Notes under the pieces: model-generated
The model's input: only the letters and a program-made list of their open reading frames with translations
The model's database searches: none
What the model was told of the DNA's origin: nothing
Source: Tritonibacter scottomollicae
GTDB lineage: Bacteria; Pseudomonadota; Alphaproteobacteria; Rhodobacterales; Rhodobacteraceae
Direction of reading: 5' to 3'
NCBI RefSeq assembly: GCF_003003215.1
Contig: NZ_PVUF01000001.1
Coordinates: 434,001 to 498,000, forward strand
DNA: 64,000 nt
Made by a program: the position numbers and the translations under genes
In this document: one piece after another, positions 37,193-46,544 of the stretch
How positions within the stretch are numbered: position 1 is the stretch's first letter
How the letters are laid out: every line of letters begins with the position of its first letter

Positions 37193-38332
37193 TTAATTGG
37201 CGGAGGTCGCAAAACCCGCGTTCAGTGCCGTCACCGTGGCCTGCGCGCTGCTGCGGTTTGCCATACGCTCAAGGTTTACGATGGTCGAGAGCATGATGCG
37301 ATCATGGCTCCAATCACCGGGGCGCTGGATCAGGAAAGCCGTGGCCAGAACCGCTCCGGCAATGACAGCGGCGACCGCGCCCCAGACCATCCCTTGGCGT
37401 CCTTCGGGACGACGTTCCGTGATCGCGATGATGCGGCGGGCAAGGATCGGTGCCCGAAGGATCTCGCGCCGGTCCAAAAGCGCCACAGAGGGGCTGCGGG
37501 AGCTGAGGAAGATCGGCGTCCGGCGGGCCCGTTCAGAGGCGCGGATCAGGCATTCGCAATAGCTGCGCAGGTCAAAGCGCGCGCGGGCGCCCAGGGCCTG
37601 ATCGCAAGCAAACTCCCGCACCGACCGCATGTCCCGGCGCCACAGGTAATAGGCCGGGTTCCAGAATAGCAGCGGACGCAGACATTCCATCAGGAAGGCG
37701 GTTTCAACGTCCTTCTGGCGGAAATGCTGCAACTCATGCGCCAGCGTCAGACGCAGATCCCGCGGATCGTTCAGCAGTGAGGTCGGCAGCACCACGTAAA
37801 GACGACGCAGACCCCGAGTGGAATAGGCCACGGCGGTGTGGTCGCTGAGCAGCAAATCGACGCGACCAATCCGTTTCCACAGGTAGGCCGAGGCAAGGGC
37901 ACTCCGCAGCCGCAGGATGGCATGTCCCAGCAGCACGGCAGAAATGGCGGCTCCGCTGATGAGCAGCACAGCGACGCTGCGGCTCCAGATCGCCTGGCTG
38001 GCGGTGAGATCCCGCACCAGATCCTCGCGCATGCCGATCATCGCTTCGAACTGCGTGGCGGACATGTTCACATTGCCCTGCAGGTATTGCGAGACCAGCA
38101 TGTCCGACAGCGTCGGCGGATGCCCCAGACCGCTGGCGTTCATGATCAACACCAGCACGGGTGTCAGCGCCAGCAGCACCGTCATGCTGTTCAACAGTCG
38201 CAGTTGCGGGCCGTAGACGGTGGCAAGGGAGGTCCGTCGCAACCCTGCGCGGGCGGCGAGCCACAGCAGCGCACCGGCACCCACCAGAAGGTTCAGATCT
38301 ATGTAGGCGTTCAGAAGCGCATCAGATTTCAT
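37193..38332 (-). CDS. M56-family membrane metallopeptidase (BlaR1/MecR1-like)
   Basis: 379 residues from the ATG at 38332. Membrane segments are at about 8-25, 48-66, 118-140 and near 330. A zinc peptidase site HELQH (199-203) sits in the cytoplasmic loop after LPTSLLNDPRDLRLTLA. There is no C-terminal penicillin-binding sensor domain as in true BlaR1; the protein ends about 25 residues after the last helix. Its start overlaps the end of the BlaI-like gene by 11 bp. Presumably it cleaves or triggers loss of that repressor in response to an unknown signal. Confidence 0.85.
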   Translation of the reverse strand: MKSDALLNAYIDLNLLVGAGALLWLAARAGLRRTSLATVYGPQLRLLNSMTVLLALTPVLVLIMNASGLGHPPTLSDMLVSQYLQGNVNMSATQFEAMIGMREDLVRDLTASQAIWSRSVAVLLISGAAISAVLLGHAILRLRSALASAYLWKRIGRVDLLLSDHTAVAYSTRGLRRLYVVLPTSLLNDPRDLRLTLAHELQHFRQKDVETAFLMECLRPLLFWNPAYYLWRRDMRSVREFACDQALGARARFDLRSYCECLIRASERARRTPIFLSSRSPSVALLDRREILRAPILARRIIAITERRPEGRQGMVWGAVAAVIAGAVLATAFLIQRPGDWSHDRIMLSTIVNLERMANRSSAQATVTALNAGFATSAN

Positions 38333-38717
38333 TGTCCCCCAGCCTTTCATTGAGAAGGGCACGCATTTCTTCGAGCATGTCATCGGTGATGTCCTCATCA
38401 TCGACCAGCCGGGCCACGAGGGCCGCAGGCGTGCCGTTGAAAAGCTTGCTCGACAGGTTTTTGAGCGACGTCTTTTGATAGTCTGCCTTGGGAATGGCCG
38501 GGCGGTAGACGAGGGAACGGTCGACCCGCTCGCTGGTCAGAAACCCTTTCTGTTCCATGATCTTGAGAACAGTGGCCACGGATGTGTAGGCGCGCTCTTG
38601 CAGTTTATTCAGCTCGGCAAGGATATCACGCACGGATCCCTGACCCAGATCCCAGACCACGGTCATGAATTCGAGTTCGACCTCGGTCAGAAGGGAATGG
38701 TCCTGTTTCTTGCGCAT
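38322..38717 (-). CDS. BlaI/MecI/CopY-family repressor
   Basis: 131 residues from the ATG at 38717. The winged helix is typical: LTEVELEFMTVVWDLGQGSVRDILAEL, then RAYTSVATVLKIMEQKGFL and the wing LVYRPAI, followed by a helical dimerisation tail. In the Bla/Mec systems the partner peptidase cuts this repressor. First gene of the two-gene operon. No beta-lactamase or PBP gene is near, so the target is unknown. Confidence 0.88.
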   Translation of the reverse strand: MRKKQDHSLLTEVELEFMTVVWDLGQGSVRDILAELNKLQERAYTSVATVLKIMEQKGFLTSERVDRSLVYRPAIPKADYQKTSLKNLSSKLFNGTPAALVARLVDDEDITDDMLEEMRALLNERLGDNEI

Positions 38718-39017
38718 ATGTCCAAGCTTTGCTGTTCGGGCCGCGACCGGGGGAGAAGTCACGGTGATCTTCAAGGGATCAGATGTGATGCTAGGGGAAT
38801 TTGGCTTTGACGAAAACTATTTTTTTAGAAGATGCGTGGGGGACCTGCGCCGGGTTGTAAAATTGTGCGCTTCCGCGCGCCGATTCTACGTCTCAGGAGA
38901 GGCGATGGCCGGACCGCCGGCGGCGCGTGTGAGGCGGCGCGGTGACGGTTTGCCGAGATGGTCCTGAGGTGCAGATGAGCCCTCAGGACCGTTCTTAAGT
39001 GTGTCTGGAATGGCGCG
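38718..39017. other. Intergenic region between blaI-like gene and glycerol operon
   Basis: 300 bp. It contains a T-rich stretch at 38819-38825 likely near the blaI-like promoter, a GC-rich part around 38900-38945, and the stem-loop at 38960-38990. I see no gene and no clear BlaI-type TACA-N2-TGTA operator. Confidence 0.4.
38960..38990 (-). terminator. Stem-loop downstream of the glycerol transport operon
   Basis: GGTCCTGAGG (38960-38969) pairs perfectly with CCTCAGGACC (38981-38990) around an 11-nt loop, 28 bp beyond the last stop codon. No T run follows on the minus strand, so it is a probable but not classical terminator. Confidence 0.6.
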
Positions 39018-39296
39018 TTACACCTTCCAGAAGCTGAAGATTCCCCAGGCGATTGCCAGACCCAGTGGAATCCAGAGCGGCATTCCCACCAGCCCCAGCC
39101 AGGCCAGGAAGATGTAGGAAGTGCCCAGAAGCGTGATGAACAACCGGTCCCCTCGGGTCGTGGTCAGGCCGAGGATACCTTTGCGGGCATCGCCGCCGGG
39201 GGTGCGGATTTCCAACAGGATCAGCACGCCGATGGCAGAGAAGATCCCGATGAACACAAGGGCGGTGGGCCAGGTCCAGGCCATCCAGCTCAGCAT
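39018..39296 (-). CDS. glpU: GlpU-like small membrane protein (DUF2160)
   Basis: 92 residues with three membrane helices: WPTALVFIGIFSAIGVLILLEIRTPGG at the start, LFITLLGTSYIFLAWLGLVG in the middle, and WIPLGLAIAWGIFSFW at the end. This DUF2160 protein is the usual small extra gene of glycerol ABC importers (GlpU in rhizobia). Its function is not known. It is one base from the preceding permease stop and ends the operon. Confidence 0.85.
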   Translation of the reverse strand: MLSWMAWTWPTALVFIGIFSAIGVLILLEIRTPGGDARKGILGLTTTRGDRLFITLLGTSYIFLAWLGLVGMPLWIPLGLAIAWGIFSFWKV

Positions 39297-39297
39297 A

Positions 39298-40095
39298 TCA
39301 AACTCTCCCCATCGCGAAGCCCTTCGCGATGTAGTTGCGGACGAAATAGATCACGATGGCGCCCGGAATGATGGTCAGTGTACCCGCCGCCGCCAGCAGG
39401 CCCAACTCGTAGCCTGCAGAGGATGCGGTCTTGGTCATGGTGGCGGCGATCGGTTTTGCCGCGACGGCGGTCAGGGTCTTGGCCAGGAGCAGTTCGACCC
39501 AAGAGAACATGAAGCAGAAGAAGGCCGCCACGCCGACGCCGGCCTTGATGGCAGGCAGGAAGATCGACACGAAGAAGCGCGGGAAGGAATAGCCGTCGAC
39601 ATAGGCCGTCTCGTCCAACTCTTTGGGCACGCCGCCCATAAAGCCTTCGAGGATCCAGACCGCCAGCGGAATGTTGAACAAGCAATGCGCCAGCGCCACC
39701 GCGAGATGGGTGTCAAAGAGCCCCACAGCGGAATAGAGTTGGAAGAAGGGCAGGGCAAAGACCGCCGCCGGGGCCATCCGGTTGGTGAGCAGCCAGAAGA
39801 ACAGCTGCTTGTCGCCCAGAAAGCGGTAGCGCGAGAAGGCATAAGCCGCAGGAAGCGCTACGCAGACCGAGATCACCGTGTTGATCGATACGTAGAGGAT
39901 CGAGTTGATGTACCCCCAGTACCAGGTCGGATCGGTAAAGATCACCTTGTAGTTTTCCAGCGTGAAGGTCTGCGGAAACAGCGAGAAGCCGGAGAGGATT
40001 TCATTGGTCGTCTTGAAGCTCATCGCCACCAGCCAGTAGATCGGCAGCATGAGGAACAGGATATAGACGATGGGGACGATGGAACGTTTCTGCAT
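39298..40095 (-). CDS. glpQ: Glycerol ABC transporter permease GlpQ
   Basis: 265 residues, MalG-like. An N-terminal helix (IVPIVYILFLMLPIYWLVAMSFKTTNEI), the LTNRMAPAAVFALPFFQLY segment, and the EAA loop ELDETAYVDGYSFPRFFVSIFLP. In this subfamily the N-terminus is short. It lies 14 bp after glpP and forms the channel with it. Confidence 0.87.
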   Translation of the reverse strand: MQKRSIVPIVYILFLMLPIYWLVAMSFKTTNEILSGFSLFPQTFTLENYKVIFTDPTWYWGYINSILYVSINTVISVCVALPAAYAFSRYRFLGDKQLFFWLLTNRMAPAAVFALPFFQLYSAVGLFDTHLAVALAHCLFNIPLAVWILEGFMGGVPKELDETAYVDGYSFPRFFVSIFLPAIKAGVGVAAFFCFMFSWVELLLAKTLTAVAAKPIAATMTKTASSAGYELGLLAAAGTLTIIPGAIVIYFVRNYIAKGFAMGRV

Positions 40096-40109
40096 ATCTG
40101 GTCCCTCCC

Positions 40110-40973
40110 TTAGTTCTGATCGTCTTTGGTCATCAGCGTGTAGAACAGCCAGCTGACCAGAAGCGTGATTGCAAAGTAGATGAGCGACATCGCCGCGGCG
40201 GGACCAAGGTCGAACTGACCAAGGGCGATTTTCACCAGGTCGATCGACAGGAGCGTGGTGGAGTTGCCGGGGCCACCGCCGGTGAGCACAAACGGCTCGG
40301 TGTAGATGTTGAAACTGTCCATGAACCGCAACAGGATCGCGATGGTCAGGACGGTCTTCATCTTCGGCAGCTGGATGTAGCGGAACACCGACCAGTTGGA
40401 CGCGCCGTCGATCTTGGCCGCCTGGTAATAGGCGTCAGGGATCGATACGAGACCAGCATAGGACAGGAGCACCACGAGCGAGGTCCAGTGCCAGACGTCC
40501 ATGGTGACGATGGTCACCCAGGCGGCGATCGGGTCCTGCGTCATGTCGTAGTTGATGCCCAAGGTATGGTTCAGGAAGTACCCCAGAAGGCCGATGTCGG
40601 GCAGGGTGAAGATGTTCCACATCGCGCCAACCACGTTCCACGGGATCAGCATCGGCAGCGCCATCAGGACGAGGCAAACCGGCACCCAGAAGCCCTGGCG
40701 CGGCATCGACAGCGCGATGGCGATGCCCAGCGGCACCTCGATGATCAGGATCAGGAAGGTGAACAGGAACTGCCGGCCAAGGGCGGCGTGGAACCGGTCC
40801 GAGCGCAGGATCTGTTCGAACCAGTCCAGGCCCTGCCAGAAGAAGACGTTGTCGCCAAAGGTCTCCTGCACGGAGTAGTTGACGACGGTCATCATCGGGA
40901 TCAAGGCGTTGAAGGCTACCAGCAGCAGGACCGGCAGCACAAAGAACCATGCTTTTTGGTTTTCGGTTTTCAT
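40110..40973 (-). CDS. glpP: Glycerol ABC transporter permease GlpP
   Basis: 287 residues, MalF/UgpA-like. First helix AWFFVLPVLLLVAFNALIPMMTVVNYS, EAA loop YQAAKIDGASNWSVFRYIQLPKMK, then FTLTGG-like FVLTGGGPGNSTTLLSIDL. It lies 6 bp after glpT. Its order with GlpQ, GlpU and two ATPases fixes the identity of the system. Confidence 0.87.
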   Translation of the reverse strand: MKTENQKAWFFVLPVLLLVAFNALIPMMTVVNYSVQETFGDNVFFWQGLDWFEQILRSDRFHAALGRQFLFTFLILIIEVPLGIAIALSMPRQGFWVPVCLVLMALPMLIPWNVVGAMWNIFTLPDIGLLGYFLNHTLGINYDMTQDPIAAWVTIVTMDVWHWTSLVVLLSYAGLVSIPDAYYQAAKIDGASNWSVFRYIQLPKMKTVLTIAILLRFMDSFNIYTEPFVLTGGGPGNSTTLLSIDLVKIALGQFDLGPAAAMSLIYFAITLLVSWLFYTLMTKDDQN

Positions 40974-40979
40974 TTGCTG

Positions 40980-42053
40980 TTACTCCGGGTCAGTGGCGAG
41001 CCAGCCGTCGACATAAAGCCTGGTCTGGTCTTGGCGGAAGGCGAGATGGGTGCTGTCGCCCTTTTGCGGCGCAGCGCCTTCCTCGATCACGGCGTTCACC
41101 TTGTGGCCGAGGCAGTCGCATTCGACGACGGTGTGGCGGCCCACATCGGAAACCTTTGTGACCGTGGCGGGCAGGCCGGTATCAGAGAGCGAGACGAATT
41201 CCGGGCGGATGCCGATTTCGGTCTGGCCGGTGGGGGTGCCGCGCACGGGACCTTCCAAGGTGACGGGCTGGCCCTCGATCTTGGCGCTGCCATCGTAAGA
41301 GCAGGGGATGATGTTCATGCCCGGCGAGCCGATGAAGTGGCCGACGAAAGTATGCGCTGGGCGTTCGAACAGCTCCACCGGCGTACCGATTTGAACCACT
41401 TCGCCCAGCTGCATCACCACCACCTGATCAGCAAAGGTCAGCGCCTCGGTCTGGTCGTGGGTGACGTAGATCATCGTCGCCTTGACGCGCTGGTGCAGCT
41501 CCTTGAGCTTGGAGCGCAGTTTCCATTTCAGATGCGGGTCGATCACGGTGAGCGGTTCGTCGAACATCACCACGTTGACGTCCTCGCGCACCAGACCACG
41601 TCCCATGGAGATCTTCTGCTTGTTGTCGGGCGACAGGCCAGCGGCTTTCTGGTCGAGCATCTCGGTGACCTCCAGCATCTCGGCGATCGCCATGACGCGA
41701 GTCTTGACCATGGCCTCGTCGCGGCCGCGATTGCGCAGCGGGAAGGCGAGGTTGTCGTAGACGGTCATGGTGTCGTAAATCACCGGGAACTGGAACACCT
41801 GCGCGATGTTGCGCTGGTCGGGGGGCAGTTTGGTGACGTCCTTGCCATCAAACAGGATCTGACCCTCGGAGGGCACCAGCAGGCCTGAAATGATGTTCAA
41901 GAGGGTGGATTTGCCGCAACCGGAGGGGCCGAGCAGGGCATAGGCGCCGCCGTCGTTCCAGTCGAGGTCGATCTCCTTCAGCGCGTAGTCGCTGTCGGAT
42001 TTCGGGGTGGACATGTAGCTGTGCCGCAGTTTGGACAGGGTAATCTTGGCCAT
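40980..42053 (-). CDS. glpT: Glycerol ABC transporter ATP-binding protein GlpT
   Basis: 357 residues. Walker A GPSGCGKST near residue 40, Q-loop with AQVFQFPVIYDTMTVYDNL, an atypical signature LSPDNKQKISMGRGL, Walker B VVMFDEPLTVIDPHLKW, and a C-terminal MalK-like regulatory domain. One of two non-identical ATPases in the operon; the other is glpS. The modified signature (LSPDNKQ in place of LSGGQxQ) is seen in this glycerol family. The name is from the rhizobial glpSTPQUV operon, not the E. coli GlpT antiporter. Confidence 0.85.
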   Translation of the reverse strand: MAKITLSKLRHSYMSTPKSDSDYALKEIDLDWNDGGAYALLGPSGCGKSTLLNIISGLLVPSEGQILFDGKDVTKLPPDQRNIAQVFQFPVIYDTMTVYDNLAFPLRNRGRDEAMVKTRVMAIAEMLEVTEMLDQKAAGLSPDNKQKISMGRGLVREDVNVVMFDEPLTVIDPHLKWKLRSKLKELHQRVKATMIYVTHDQTEALTFADQVVVMQLGEVVQIGTPVELFERPAHTFVGHFIGSPGMNIIPCSYDGSAKIEGQPVTLEGPVRGTPTGQTEIGIRPEFVSLSDTGLPATVTKVSDVGRHTVVECDCLGHKVNAVIEEGAAPQKGDSTHLAFRQDQTRLYVDGWLATDPE

Positions 42054-42062
42054 TTTATCGCC

Positions 42063-43139
42063 TCATGCCACGCGGGAGCCGTCGGGGGCAAAGACATAGG
42101 CCGCCCGGGGATCCATATAGAAATCATGCAGTTCGCCCACCTCGTAAGGGTGCACGCCATGGCTGAGCGAGACCCAGTAGGTCTCCTGGCCGGAGGCGGC
42201 GAGGTCGAAATGCGCGGAGCTCTCGGAGCCGGAGAGCTCCGTCACTTGCACCCGGCCGTTGAGCTTGACCAGACCGGCCGCCTCGGCCACCGGAACCACG
42301 TGATGCGGGCGGATGGCGATGGTATAGGTGCCGTCCTGCAGGCCAGCCGCTGCGCCTTCGAGCGTCCAGCGGACATCCGCGCCCAGACGGGCCTCAGATC
42401 CCTGCTTGGTGATGGTGGCGGTGTTGATCGGCGGATCGGAGAACACCCGCGCCGCCTCGACGTTTTCCGGGTTGCGGTAGATATCGGCGGTGGGGCCGAA
42501 CTGGGTGACGCGACCATCACGCATCAACGCGGTCTTGCCGCCCAGCAGCAAGGCCTCTTCGGGTTCCGAGGTCGCATAGACCACCACGGCGCCACGACCG
42601 GCAAAGAGCTCGGGCAGCTGGTCGCGCAGCTCCTCGCGCAGTTTGTAGTCGAGGTTGGCCAGTGGTTCATCGAGGAACACGGCCCGGCTTTCCTTGGCGA
42701 TGGCGCGCGCCAGCGCGGTGCGCTGCTGCTGACCACCAGACAGTTCATGCGGGCGACGGTGCAGCATTGGGGTCAGCTGCAGGATCTGTGCCGCTTCCTG
42801 CACGCGGTCGTCCAGTTCCGACTTGGCCATGCCCGCGACCTTCAGCGGCGAGGCGATGTTGTCGTAGACTGTCATATGCGGGTAGTTGATGAAGAATTGA
42901 TGCACGAGGCTGATGTTGCGCTTCTGCGTGCTGAGGCGGGTGACATCCTCGCCGTCCATCAGGACCGCGCCGGAGGCCATCGGGTCAAGCCCGGCCATCA
43001 TCTTGATAAGAGAGGTCTTTCCCGAGCCGGTTGCGCCCAGCAGGACGTTGAATTGACCGGGTTCGAGCGTCAGGGAGGTCTCCTTGATGTGGAGAACGCC
43101 ACCCACGCGTTTTGTCACGGATCTGAGTTCGAGTGCCAT
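42063..43139 (-). CDS. glpS: Glycerol ABC transporter ATP-binding protein GlpS
   Basis: 358 residues. Walker A GATGSGKTS near residue 37, Q-loop with LVHQFFINYPHMTVYDNIASPLK, signature ELSGGQQQRTALARAI, Walker B VFLDEPLANLDYKLREE, and a TOBE-type C-terminal domain. It is MalK-like and pairs with the second ATPase. The 180 bp between it and the binding-protein gene contain stem-loops. Confidence 0.87.
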   Translation of the reverse strand: MALELRSVTKRVGGVLHIKETSLTLEPGQFNVLLGATGSGKTSLIKMMAGLDPMASGAVLMDGEDVTRLSTQKRNISLVHQFFINYPHMTVYDNIASPLKVAGMAKSELDDRVQEAAQILQLTPMLHRRPHELSGGQQQRTALARAIAKESRAVFLDEPLANLDYKLREELRDQLPELFAGRGAVVVYATSEPEEALLLGGKTALMRDGRVTQFGPTADIYRNPENVEAARVFSDPPINTATITKQGSEARLGADVRWTLEGAAAGLQDGTYTIAIRPHHVVPVAEAAGLVKLNGRVQVTELSGSESSAHFDLAASGQETYWVSLSHGVHPYEVGELHDFYMDPRAAYVFAPDGSRVA

Positions 43140-43268
43140 GTTGGTTGGAACTTTCCGGCCCTGCGTTCACAGGGTTTCCCCCATGCGCGTCGGGCTATCG
43201 TGGTGTCGAAGGAAAAGCCCCGGCCGGCGGGCCCGCAATCGCAGGGCACATCAGCCGGGGCAGGTGGA

Positions 43269-43293
43269 GCCGGGCCCGTTGGTCAGGCCCGGC
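43269..43293 (-). terminator. Intercistronic stem-loop between glpV and glpS
   Basis: GCCGGGCC (43269-43276) pairs with GGCCCGGC (43286-43293) around 9 nt. A second GC-rich inverted repeat (GCCCCGGC/GCCGGGGC) lies at about 43216-43261. No T run follows. This fits partial termination or stabilisation of the abundant binding-protein mRNA. Confidence 0.55.
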
Positions 43294-43320
43294 ACGAACG
43301 GGGGGTAGACCCCAGGGAGA

Positions 43321-45054
43321 TCAGTTCTCGGCCCAGCGGGCGACCAGCTCGTCGTAGTTCACGGTCTGGCCTTGGGGCTTTTCGTTCTCCAGTTTCGGCT
43401 TGGCGCCGCCATTGGCGTACCACCACTCCGCGTCTTTCTCTTCGTTCAGACGCGGGCCGCAGCCACCGTAGATTTCGGCCTGTTCGTCTGCACGCTGCAT
43501 CCGACCCATGGTGATGTCCATCTCTTCGGCGAGACGGTCCATGGCTTCTTGCGGAGTGAAGGCGCCAGAGTTGACGTCGCCGATTTGCTGCCACCAGATC
43601 TGGGCCAGCTTCGGATAGTCAGGCACGTTCACGCCGGTCGGGGACCATGCGGTGCGGTCAGGCGAACGGTAGAATTCCACCAGGCCACCCAGTTTCGGCG
43701 CGCGCTCGGTAAAGCTTTCGTGCCGGACAGAGCTGTCGCGGATGAAGGTCAGCCCAACGTGGGATTTCTTCACGTCCACGGTCTTGGAGACGACAAACTG
43801 TGCATAGAGCCATGCGGCCTGTGCGCGGTCGATCGGGGTGGAGTTGAGGAAGGTCCAGGAACCCACGTCCTGATAACCGACCTTCTGGCCTTCTTCCCAG
43901 TAGGGGCCGTGCGGCGACGGCGCCATGCGCCAGAGCGGCGTGCCGTTGTCGTCGACGGTGTTGTTGCCTTCGGACTTCGGCTTCACCATGTCGGCGGTAA
44001 AGGCGCTGTACCAGAAGATCTGCTGGGCAACATTGCCTTGCGCCAATGCAGGCAGAGACTGGTAGAAGTCATAAGACGCCGCACCTGGAGGGGCGTATTT
44101 ACGCAGCCATTCGTCCCATTTGCGGATCGCGTAGACCGCAGCCGGACCGTTTGCGGCACCACCGCGGGTGACGCTTGCGCCCACCGGGTTACAGGTGCCT
44201 TCTTCCATCCGGATGCCCCATTCGTCGATCGGAACACCGTTTGGTTTGCCCTTGGAGCCCGCGCCGGCCATCGAGAGCCACGCATCGGTCATCCGCCAGC
44301 CCAGATCCGGCGCACGTTTGCCGTAATCCATGTGGCCGTAGATGGCGGTCCCGTCGATTTCCTTCACGTCTTTGGAAAAGAACTCGGCGATGTCCTCATA
44401 GGCGGACCAGTTGACCGGAACACCCAGCTCGTAGCCGTATTTTTCCTTGAAGGCGGCCTGAAGGTCTTCGCGGTCAAACCAGTCCTTGCGGAACCAGTAG
44501 AGGTTCACAAACTGCTGGCTCGGCAACTGATAGAGATCGCCATCCGGGCCGGTGGTGAACTGGGTGCCCATGAAGTCGTCAAGGTCGAGATCGGGATTGG
44601 TGATATCCTTGAACTCGCCTTCCATCATGTCGCTGAGGTTGTAGGCGAGCTGCAGGCGCGAGTGCGTGCCGATCAGGTCGGAATCGTTGACGTAGGCGTC
44701 ATAGAGATTCCGCTTGGTCTGCATCTGGGTTTGCACGGCCTGTACGACCTCGCCTTCGCCCAGAATCTGGTGGTTCACCTTGATGCCCGTGATTTCCTCA
44801 AATGCCTTGGTCAGCACTTCGGATTCATACGCATGGGTCGGAATGCCTTCGGAGAGCACATTGATCTCCATGCCCGAATAGGGCTCGGCTGCCTTGATGA
44901 ACCATTGCATCTCGGCCAGCTGTTCGTCCTTGTTCAGAACCGAGGGCTGGAACTCCTCGTCAATCCATTTCTGGGCCGCTGCCTCGTCGGCATACGAACC
45001 CGTTGCCGCAATAACAGCCCCGGCTGCAACTGCGGACAAAAGATACTTGCGCAT
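43321..45054 (-). CDS. glpV: Glycerol-binding periplasmic protein GlpV
   Basis: 577 residues from the ATG at 45054 (GGGAGGAG before it); this start gives the signal peptide KYLLSAVAAGAVIAATGSYA, cleavage before DEAA. It is long for a family 1 binder, as is typical of the DUF2160-linked glycerol system. Landmarks are PSVLNKDEQLAEMQWFIKAAEPY, INVLSEGIPTHAYESEVLTKAFEEITG and, near the end, EMDITMGRMQRADEQAE. It is the first gene of the operon and should deliver glycerol. The AT-rich stretch at 45130-45195 upstream probably carries the promoter. Confidence 0.87.
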   Translation of the reverse strand: MRKYLLSAVAAGAVIAATGSYADEAAAQKWIDEEFQPSVLNKDEQLAEMQWFIKAAEPYSGMEINVLSEGIPTHAYESEVLTKAFEEITGIKVNHQILGEGEVVQAVQTQMQTKRNLYDAYVNDSDLIGTHSRLQLAYNLSDMMEGEFKDITNPDLDLDDFMGTQFTTGPDGDLYQLPSQQFVNLYWFRKDWFDREDLQAAFKEKYGYELGVPVNWSAYEDIAEFFSKDVKEIDGTAIYGHMDYGKRAPDLGWRMTDAWLSMAGAGSKGKPNGVPIDEWGIRMEEGTCNPVGASVTRGGAANGPAAVYAIRKWDEWLRKYAPPGAASYDFYQSLPALAQGNVAQQIFWYSAFTADMVKPKSEGNNTVDDNGTPLWRMAPSPHGPYWEEGQKVGYQDVGSWTFLNSTPIDRAQAAWLYAQFVVSKTVDVKKSHVGLTFIRDSSVRHESFTERAPKLGGLVEFYRSPDRTAWSPTGVNVPDYPKLAQIWWQQIGDVNSGAFTPQEAMDRLAEEMDITMGRMQRADEQAEIYGGCGPRLNEEKDAEWWYANGGAKPKLENEKPQGQTVNYDELVARWAEN

Positions 45055-45329
45055 CTTTCTCCTCCCTAAAGTCTGTAAGGTCGGATGATTATCGCTCATC
45101 CGACTGGTCCTGAGACTTCACTGCGGTCGGAGTTTTGTCAAACTAATTTTTTAGTAATGATGTAATTTATTGATAGGAAACGATTTTAATTCACGTGCGT
45201 GGCGCTGCATGTGACGCAAGGTGAGGCGTGTTTCGTGCCGCAGCGCGTCAAATACGTCTGCTATTCTGACCTATGTTCTGGAACGTTTTGGGATATCGGC
45301 AGCGGATGATTCCGGATATGAGAGCGCTC

Positions 45330-46463
45330 ATGAACGCAGAGCACACCTTTGAAATTTTTCTCATCGCCCCACCGGGTTTGGAACACATCCTTCGTAAAGA
45401 GGCCCAGGATTTGGGGTTTGCCGCCGCGCGGCAAGTTCCGGGCGGGGTCAGCTTTGAGGGCAACTGGGGGGATGTCCGGCGCGCGAACCTCTATCTGCGC
45501 GGTGCCACGCGCGTGCTGGCCAGGATCGGGTCGTTCCGTGCCTTCCACCTTGCGCAGTTGGACAAGCGGGCACGCAAATTCCCATGGGGGGATGTGTTGC
45601 GTCCGGATGTGCCGGTGAAGGTTGAGGTGGTCACCAACAAGAAGTCCAAGATTTACCACGCCGGTGCGGCGACACAGCGTATCGAAACAGCGATCAGCGA
45701 GGAACTTGGGGCGCCGATCTCAAAATCCGAGGACGAGGCGGACCCGGTGACCGTAAAGGTGCGCATTGACGACAATACCTGCATCTTCAGCGTCGATACC
45801 TCTGGCGAGGGGCTGCACAAACGGGGGCACAAAGTCGCGGTCGGCAAAGCTCCGATGCGCGAAACGCTTGCGTCGCTGTTTCTGCAGGCCTGTGAGTTTG
45901 ATGGGCAGGAGCCTGTCGTGGATCCCATGTGTGGCTCTGGTACATTCGTGATCGAGGCTGCAGAAATCGCGCGGGGGCTGGTCGCAGGGCGCAGCCGGAG
46001 TTTTGCGTTCGAGCGACTGTCCAATTTCGACGAGGCGGGCTGGCGCAAACTCCGCTCGGAGATAGCCGAACCGCGTGACGTTGACCTGACGTTTCATGGG
46101 TCGGACCGAAACGCCGGTGCGGTGGAGATGGGGACGCAGAACGCTGAGCGCGCTGGTGTGGCAGATCTCTGCCGGTTCAGCCATGCGGCGGTGAGTGATT
46201 TGCAACGACCCGACGGCCCGCCGGGCCTCGTGATGGTCAACCCGCCCTATGGTGCGCGGATTGGCAACAAAAAGCAGCTCTTCGCGGTATACGGCTCGCT
46301 TGGCGAGGTGCTGAAGTCACGTTTTTCGGGGTGGCGCGTGGGCATCATCACAAGCGACACGCAGCTGGCGCGTGCCACTGGGCTGCCATTTCTGCCGTTG
46401 GGGGCGCCGATTGCCCATGGCGGTTTGAAGGTGCGCCTATTCCGGACTGATGCCCTTAAATAA
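45330..46463 (+). CDS. THUMP-domain 23S rRNA guanine methyltransferase (RlmL/YpsC-like)
   Basis: 377 residues from the ATG at 45330; the frame also has ATGs at 45318 and 45273, and the choice is not certain. An N-terminal ferredoxin-like and THUMP region (FLIAPPGLEHILRKEAQDLGF, VKVEVVTNKKSKIYHAGAA) is followed by a Rossmann methyltransferase: ETLASLFLQACEF, VVDPMCGSGTFVIEAAEIARGL (SAM motif I) and the catalytic NPPYG near residue 305. Family members make m2G in 23S rRNA. Housekeeping gene, unlinked to its neighbours. Confidence 0.88.
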   Translation: MNAEHTFEIFLIAPPGLEHILRKEAQDLGFAAARQVPGGVSFEGNWGDVRRANLYLRGATRVLARIGSFRAFHLAQLDKRARKFPWGDVLRPDVPVKVEVVTNKKSKIYHAGAATQRIETAISEELGAPISKSEDEADPVTVKVRIDDNTCIFSVDTSGEGLHKRGHKVAVGKAPMRETLASLFLQACEFDGQEPVVDPMCGSGTFVIEAAEIARGLVAGRSRSFAFERLSNFDEAGWRKLRSEIAEPRDVDLTFHGSDRNAGAVEMGTQNAERAGVADLCRFSHAAVSDLQRPDGPPGLVMVNPPYGARIGNKKQLFAVYGSLGEVLKSRFSGWRVGIITSDTQLARATGLPFLPLGAPIAHGGLKVRLFRTDALK

Positions 46464-46481
46464 CCGCCTTGTCTGTGGAGC

Positions 46482-46509
46482 GGCGAGGGCACATGATCGT
46501 GCCCTCGCC
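46482..46509. terminator. Stem-loop between convergent genes
   Basis: GGCGAGGGCAC (46482-46492) pairs perfectly with GTGCCCTCGCC (46499-46509), loop ATGATC. It lies 18 bp after the methyltransferase stop and 35 bp before the end of the convergent Asp-rich gene, so it may serve both. Confidence 0.7.
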
Positions 46510-46544
46510 ATTCGTGAAGTTACTCAGAACAGTGCAAGTTGATG

